From positions 15,994 through 24,626 of the forward strand of contig NVXB01000019.1 of NCBI GenBank assembly GCA_002746425.1: a stretch of 8,633 nt of DNA. The letters are read 5' to 3'. The notes beneath the pieces were generated by a model. The model saw only the letters and a list, made by a program, of their open reading frames with translations, made no database searches and was not told the origin of the DNA. The DNA comes from Hyphomicrobiales bacterium. GTDB taxonomy: Bacteria > Pseudomonadota > Alphaproteobacteria > Rhizobiales > GCA-2746425. A program made the translations under genes and the position numbers. Below, one piece after another: positions 5,131 through 8,633 of the stretch (the stretch's first letter is position 1; each line of letters opens with the position of its first letter).

Positions 5131-7815
5131 ATGCCACAAGGCCATGATCAATCGAGCGGCAGCGGCAGCAAATCTGCCGTGCCATTGACCTTGCCTGATG
5201 TGACTAAGCTGTTGAAAAAACTGGTTTTTCGCGGTCGACTTGTGCTGTTTTGGGAAGCTTTATGGCCGCGTCTTTTGCCCTTGCTGGGGCTTGGTGCGCT
5301 TTTCCTGATTGTGTCGTGGTTTGGGCTGTGGCTTGGTCTGCCACCTATTGGGCGGATTGCCGGAATAATTGTGTTTTCAATTGCCGGAATTGCAGCGCTA
5401 TGGCCTTTGCTGAAAATCAAAATTCCATCTAAAAAACAGTCACTTAAGCGTATTGAGAAAATGTCTGATACGCGTCATCGGCCACTGGCGAGCTTTGATG
5501 ATCGACCCGCTGCGATTGCCTCAAATAGCGCTGAGGGTCAGCAATTATGGCGCGCCCATCAACAGCGTTTAATAGCCTCATTAAGTCAATTGAAGACCGG
5601 AATACCCAATCCTGACGCTAGTAAAATCGATCCGTTTCAACTGCGCGCCCTTGCTGTTTTACTGCTGGTTATCGCCTTTGCCTATGGCGGAAATGACCGT
5701 ATTAGGCGCATTGTTGCGCTCACCGATTCGGGCATTGAGCAGGTGCCTGCTTTGGCTCGCATTGATGCCTGGGTAACGCCGCCAGATTATACCCGAAAAG
5801 CGCCGATATTCCTCACTCGCGCCGAAATAACATTGCAAAATCAGGATATTACCGTTCCTGCTGGCAGTGTCTTTTCTCTGCAAACAGATGCCGCCGACCA
5901 GCTCAAAGTGACGCTTTTGCAAGGGGGCACGCGGAGCGTTTTAAGTGCTGGCGCGGGGGACGAATTAGCCGGACTCAGCAAGTATGAAACAGTGCTGGAA
6001 GAGGCGGTAGAAATTACCGTTTCAAGTTCTTTCGGGGCCGCCAGGTCGTGGCGGTTTGTTGTCGTGCCAGACATGCCCCCGGAAATATCTTTTGTTGGCC
6101 TGCCCAAATTCTCCCGAAGCGGAGCAATCGAGTTGGATTACGCGCTCAAAGACGATTACGGCATCACTAAAGCCGAGGTAGAGTTTACGCCGAAAAGGCA
6201 GATAAATACTGGCGCTGACACCAAAGCGCGTCCGCTCTACGATCCGCCGGAAATGGCGCTTTCCCTACCTCGCAGGCGGGTTAAAGAGGGTAATGGGCAC
6301 ACGCTGAAAAACCTGACCGACCACCCCTGGGCGGGCATTGATGTGTCGATTTTAATGCGGGTTTATGATGAGGTTGGCCAGCAGGGCGCATCGGCTTCGC
6401 TCGAGATGCAATTGCCGATACGCTCCTTTAGAGAGCGTTTGGCGCGCGCCATTGTTGAGCAGCGCCAGAACCTGGCATTGGATGCCAATCAGGCGCAGCG
6501 GGTCGTTTTGGCGCTGGATGCCTTGCTGTTTGCGCCAGAAATCTTCCTCGATGATATGTCGGTGTTCCTTGCCATGAACGCCGTTAAACACAGAATTATT
6601 GATGCGCGTGATGATGATGATTTGCGCGAAGTTGTTGATTTACTGTGGGAAATTGCTCTGGTCATTGAAAATGGTGATTTGTCGGATGTTGAGCGCGAGT
6701 TGCGCGAAGCACAGGACGCGCTGAAAGATGCACTGGAAAACGACGCGTCAAATGAGGAAATTGCACAGCTGGTGGATGAGCTGCGCGAGGCGATGCAGCG
6801 CTATATGGAAGCGCTTGCGCGTGAGATGCAGGAAAACCCCACCGCCCAGCAAATGCCCTCCAATCCAAACATGCAAATGGTTACGCCGCAGGATTTGGCC
6901 AAAATGATGGACCAGATCGAGAATCTGGCCAAGAGCGGCTCTCGTGACGCCGCCCGTGAAATGCTGGCAGAAATGCAGCGCATGATGGAAAACATGCAGC
7001 GTGGTCGCCCTCAAATGTCGCAGCAGCAGCAACAAATGCAGCAAATGATGCAGGACTTGGGAGAGCTGATTGACCGCCAGCAAGCTCTTATGGATCAGAC
7101 TTTTACGCAGCAACAACAACAGCTAAGACGCCAGCAGCTTGAAGGGCAGCAAAGCCAAAATCAACAACCCCAGAACCAACAACCGGGTCAAGATCAACAG
7201 GGCCAAAAGCAACAAGGGCAACAGCCACCTGGGCAACAGGACGGACAGGAGCCAAGTGACGGCGAAAGCGACACCAGCGCCACAACATTGCCAGATCCAA
7301 TGGCGCAATTGCAGGAAGGCCAAGCCGAATTGCAGGCCGGGCTGCAAGAACTGATGGATCAACTCGCGCAAAATGGCCTGGATGCCGGTGAACAGATGGA
7401 TGAGGCCGATGGCGCGATGGGTGATGCCGCGCAGCAATTGGGTGAGGGTAACTCCAGCACGGCTCTAGGATCGCAAGCGCGTGCCCTACAGGCGCTTCGT
7501 GATGGGGCGCAGTCCATGATGCAACAATTTGCCCAGCGCGGCTCTCAGCGCGGCCAGCAGCAGCAAGCGCCCGGCATGGAAAACGGCCAAGGCCAGCAAC
7601 CGGGCCAACCCGGAGGCTTGCAATCGGGCAATGATCCGCTGGGACGCATGCAAAGAAGCCGCGGCACCAATGAGGGCTCCACCGTCAAAGTGCCTGGCGA
7701 AATCGATATTCAGCGCGCCAGAGAGATTCTGGACGCTATACGCAAGAGATTGGGTGATTTGGAACGCCCAGACCTTGAGCTGGACTATCTGGAGCGGTTG
7801 CTTCCGCTGCAATAA
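5131..7815 (+). CDS. TIGR02302/DUF4175 family membrane protein with Gln/Met-rich C-terminal half
   Basis: This 894-residue protein matches the alphaproteobacterial TIGR02302 (DUF4175) family in length, layout and position next to lysA. Membrane segments are seen at about 48-70 and 74-95, with a third at about 171-186. Residues about 190-450 are mixed alpha/beta and probably periplasmic, including the segment ELDYALKDDYGITKAEVEF (about 334-352). From about 524 the chain is acidic and helical. From about 573 it becomes Met/Gln-rich (QQQQQMQQMMQDL near 635-648), with an NQQP/GQ-type low-complexity stretch at about 671-705 and a second one at about 804-837. The C-terminal end (VPGEIDIQRAREILDAIRKR to YLERLLPLQ) is structured again. 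Function is unknown to me; a cell-envelope role is inferred from the topology. ATG 5131 is the only usable start after the in-frame stop at 5071. Confidence 0.88.
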   Translation: MPQGHDQSSGSGSKSAVPLTLPDVTKLLKKLVFRGRLVLFWEALWPRLLPLLGLGALFLIVSWFGLWLGLPPIGRIAGIIVFSIAGIAALWPLLKIKIPSKKQSLKRIEKMSDTRHRPLASFDDRPAAIASNSAEGQQLWRAHQQRLIASLSQLKTGIPNPDASKIDPFQLRALAVLLLVIAFAYGGNDRIRRIVALTDSGIEQVPALARIDAWVTPPDYTRKAPIFLTRAEITLQNQDITVPAGSVFSLQTDAADQLKVTLLQGGTRSVLSAGAGDELAGLSKYETVLEEAVEITVSSSFGAARSWRFVVVPDMPPEISFVGLPKFSRSGAIELDYALKDDYGITKAEVEFTPKRQINTGADTKARPLYDPPEMALSLPRRRVKEGNGHTLKNLTDHPWAGIDVSILMRVYDEVGQQGASASLEMQLPIRSFRERLARAIVEQRQNLALDANQAQRVVLALDALLFAPEIFLDDMSVFLAMNAVKHRIIDARDDDDLREVVDLLWEIALVIENGDLSDVERELREAQDALKDALENDASNEEIAQLVDELREAMQRYMEALAREMQENPTAQQMPSNPNMQMVTPQDLAKMMDQIENLAKSGSRDAAREMLAEMQRMMENMQRGRPQMSQQQQQMQQMMQDLGELIDRQQALMDQTFTQQQQQLRRQQLEGQQSQNQQPQNQQPGQDQQGQKQQGQQPPGQQDGQEPSDGESDTSATTLPDPMAQLQEGQAELQAGLQELMDQLAQNGLDAGEQMDEADGAMGDAAQQLGEGNSSTALGSQARALQALRDGAQSMMQQFAQRGSQRGQQQQAPGMENGQGQQPGQPGGLQSGNDPLGRMQRSRGTNEGSTVKVPGEIDIQRAREILDAIRKRLGDLERPDLELDYLERLLPLQ
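7021..7250 (+). repeat. CAG/CAA-rich low-complexity tract inside the TIGR02302 gene
   Basis: Runs of CAG and CAA codons encode poly-Gln and (N/G/P)QQ repeats. Examples are five consecutive Gln codons near 7021 and again near 7108. The mixed CAG/CAA use would limit slippage compared with a pure repeat. The reading frame stays open throughout. Length differences between strains are likely here. Confidence 0.7.
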
Positions 7816-7831
7816 AGCAAGGTTTGTCTAC

Positions 7832-7857
7832 ATTGGTCGCTCTTTTAAGCGACCAAT
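7832..7857. terminator. Shared hairpin between convergent genes
   Basis: ATTGGTCGCT (7832-7841) pairs perfectly with AGCGACCAAT (7848-7857) around a CTTTTA loop. It lies 17 bp after the TIGR02302 stop and can form from either strand. The right arm also encodes the last codons (Leu-Val-Ala) of the minus-strand response regulator, and that gene's stop codon lies in the loop. No T-run follows on either side, so this is a likely bidirectional 3' end structure but not a textbook intrinsic terminator. Confidence 0.58.
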
Positions 7858-8222
7858 TCATCTTCCAGCGCACCTTCAACGGCGGTGCGAATATCGGCCA
7901 GTGAAAATGGCTTTGTCACCACATCCTTGACGATTAATTCCAGATCTTTGGCGCGTTCACGCTGATCTGCATAGCCCGTCATCATCAAAATCGGCATGCC
8001 CGGCCACTGGCGCGAGGCACGATGAGTCAGGGCAATACCATCCATGATGGGCATCTTAACGTCGGTCAGGAGCAAGTCGAACGCACCTTCTTCGGCGGTC
8101 AGCACTTCAAGTGCATCCTCGCCATCTTCCGCCGTCATAATCTCATGCCCATCAAGCTCTAAAGCTCTGCTGACAAATGATCGAACGGCAATATCGTCTT
8201 CGGTAACCAATATCCGGGCCAT
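7845..8222 (-). CDS. Single-domain (CheY-like) response regulator, CpdR-related
   Basis: This 125-residue protein is a lone receiver domain. The acidic pocket is EDD (8-10), the phospho-acceptor is Asp54 in LLLTDVKMP, the switch Thr is Thr82 in MMTGYAD, Tyr84 follows it, and the conserved Lys is Lys104 in VTKPF. All key residues are present, and there is no DNA-binding or enzymatic output domain. It should pass a signal by protein contact, like alphaproteobacterial CpdR or DivK, but the sequence does not look like classical CpdR, so no symbol is given. The start at 8222-8220 has GGAG (complement of 8231-8234) eight bases upstream. It lies 60 bp downstream of hpt on the same strand and is probably cotranscribed. 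The C-terminal tail reads EDELVA, and its small nonpolar end could influence protease recognition. No kinase gene is in view. Confidence 0.92.
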   Translation of the reverse strand: MARILVTEDDIAVRSFVSRALELDGHEIMTAEDGEDALEVLTAEEGAFDLLLTDVKMPIMDGIALTHRASRQWPGMPILMMTGYADQRERAKDLELIVKDVVTKPFSLADIRTAVEGALEDELVA

Positions 8223-8282
8223 CTGTGTTTCTCCAACGCAATACTATGAACACAAACAGAATAACTATCTGTTATATATAAG
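8223..8282 (-). promoter_or_regulatory. hpt to response-regulator spacer with AT-rich dyad
   Basis: The 60-bp spacer is very AT-rich next to the hpt stop codon. It contains AACAGA (8255-8260) and TCTGTT (8268-8273) around a 7-base loop. This weak hairpin may separate hpt from the response regulator or lie under a separate promoter. No firm -35/-10 is visible. The response regulator's ribosome binding site is the complement of 8231-8234. Confidence 0.35.
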
Positions 8283-8633
8283 TTATTCTTGTACAATTCC
8301 AACAAAAGGTAGCTCGCGGAAGGCATGTCCAACATCCATTCCATAGCCAACCACAAAATAATCTGGGCATTCAAAACCAACATACTCAGCATTAATATCA
8401 GCGACGCGCTTGCCCTTTTTATCGAGCAGAACAGCGATCTCAACCGAGGCCGCTTTGCGGTCTTTCATCAATTTTTTGGCATAGGCCAACGTGCGGCCAG
8501 ATTCCAGAATGTCGTCAATGAGCAAAACATTTCGGCCCACAACATCGGATTCAATGTCGCGCACAATTTTTACAGTGCCACTGGATTCTGTTCCCGCGCC
8601 ATAACTGGACAGCGAAATGAACTCCACCTCTGG
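8283..8633 (-). CDS. hpt: Hypoxanthine phosphoribosyltransferase, partial (5' end outside window)
   Basis: The C-terminal 117 codons of a phosphoribosyltransferase are present, with the stop at 8285-8283, and the frame is open to the window edge. The PRPP-binding motif VLLIDDILESGRTL lies at 8528-8487. The segment PDYFVVGYGMD (8366-8334), followed by FRELPFVGIV, is the typical end of hypoxanthine/guanine-type enzymes. Such enzymes join PRPP to hypoxanthine or guanine to make IMP or GMP in purine salvage. The visible upstream part (EFISLSSYG, then ESSGTVKIVRD) matches the region before the PRPP loop, so the GTG at 8627 is internal and not the true start. It is transcribed toward the response regulator gene. 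The usual length is about 170-180 residues, so roughly 60 residues are missing. Confidence 0.93.
   Translation of the reverse strand, partial: PEVEFISLSSYGAGTESSGTVKIVRDIESDVVGRNVLLIDDILESGRTLAYAKKLMKDRKAASVEIAVLLDKKGKRVADINAEYVGFECPDYFVVGYGMDVGHAFRELPFVGIVQE

Noticed and set aside
5044..5147. Two short frames (5044-5073 and 5091-5147) upstream of the TIGR02302 gene
   Set aside because: Neither has a good ribosome binding site or an amino-acid bias that suggests attenuation. They are probably chance.
6748..7119. Leucine/histidine-rich minus-strand frames opposite the Gln-rich region
   Set aside because: These are the complement of CAG/CAA repeats, which read as Leu-rich frames on the other strand. 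There is no independent start signal or domain.
7021..7250. CAG/CAA repeats considered as a CRISPR or tandem array
   Set aside because: The repeats are codon-level Gln runs inside an open reading frame, without uniform repeat and spacer units.
7845..8222. Naming the response regulator cpdR
   Set aside because: It resembles CpdR in being receiver-only, but the remembered CpdR sequence differs at many positions. A paralogous receiver beside hpt is more likely.

Overview
The window looks like a chromosomal segment of an alphaproteobacterium, most likely Hyphomicrobiales (Rhizobiales) or a close relative. The main evidence is the gene order on its right side: small LptM-type lipoprotein, lysA, a TIGR02302/DUF4175 membrane protein, then a convergent single-domain response regulator and a hypoxanthine phosphoribosyltransferase. 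From memory this is a conserved neighbourhood in that group. Codon use in these genes is moderately GC-rich. GTG and TTG start codons behind good Shine-Dalgarno sequences are frequent.

Left part (1-920): the 5' end of a YCII/DGPF-type small protein on the minus strand runs off the window. It is divergent from a TetR-family regulator gene. The 144-bp gap between them holds three separate inverted repeats, which are good candidates for the regulator's operator(s). Middle part (921-3346): one long, visibly AT-richer gene encodes a KAP-family P-loop NTPase with membrane-spanning segments between Walker A and Walker B. It has no Shine-Dalgarno sequence and is followed by a large two-part hairpin. 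It sits where argH is usually found upstream of lptM-lysA in related genomes, so this stretch looks like an accessory islet placed beside the lysA locus. KAP NTPases include the F-plasmid phage-exclusion protein PifA, so a single-gene defence role is the most interesting possibility. It remains inference.

Right part (3347-8633): the lptM-like lipoprotein and lysA (last step of lysine biosynthesis) form a short operon. A 257-bp gap with two more perfect inverted repeats follows. Next comes an 894-residue TIGR02302 protein with an N-terminal membrane region and a long Gln/Met-rich C-terminal half. It converges on the minus-strand pair hpt and response regulator. A 10-bp perfect hairpin between the convergent genes doubles as the last codons of the response regulator gene. 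No tRNA, rRNA, CRISPR array, transposase, integrase or recognisable att site was seen.
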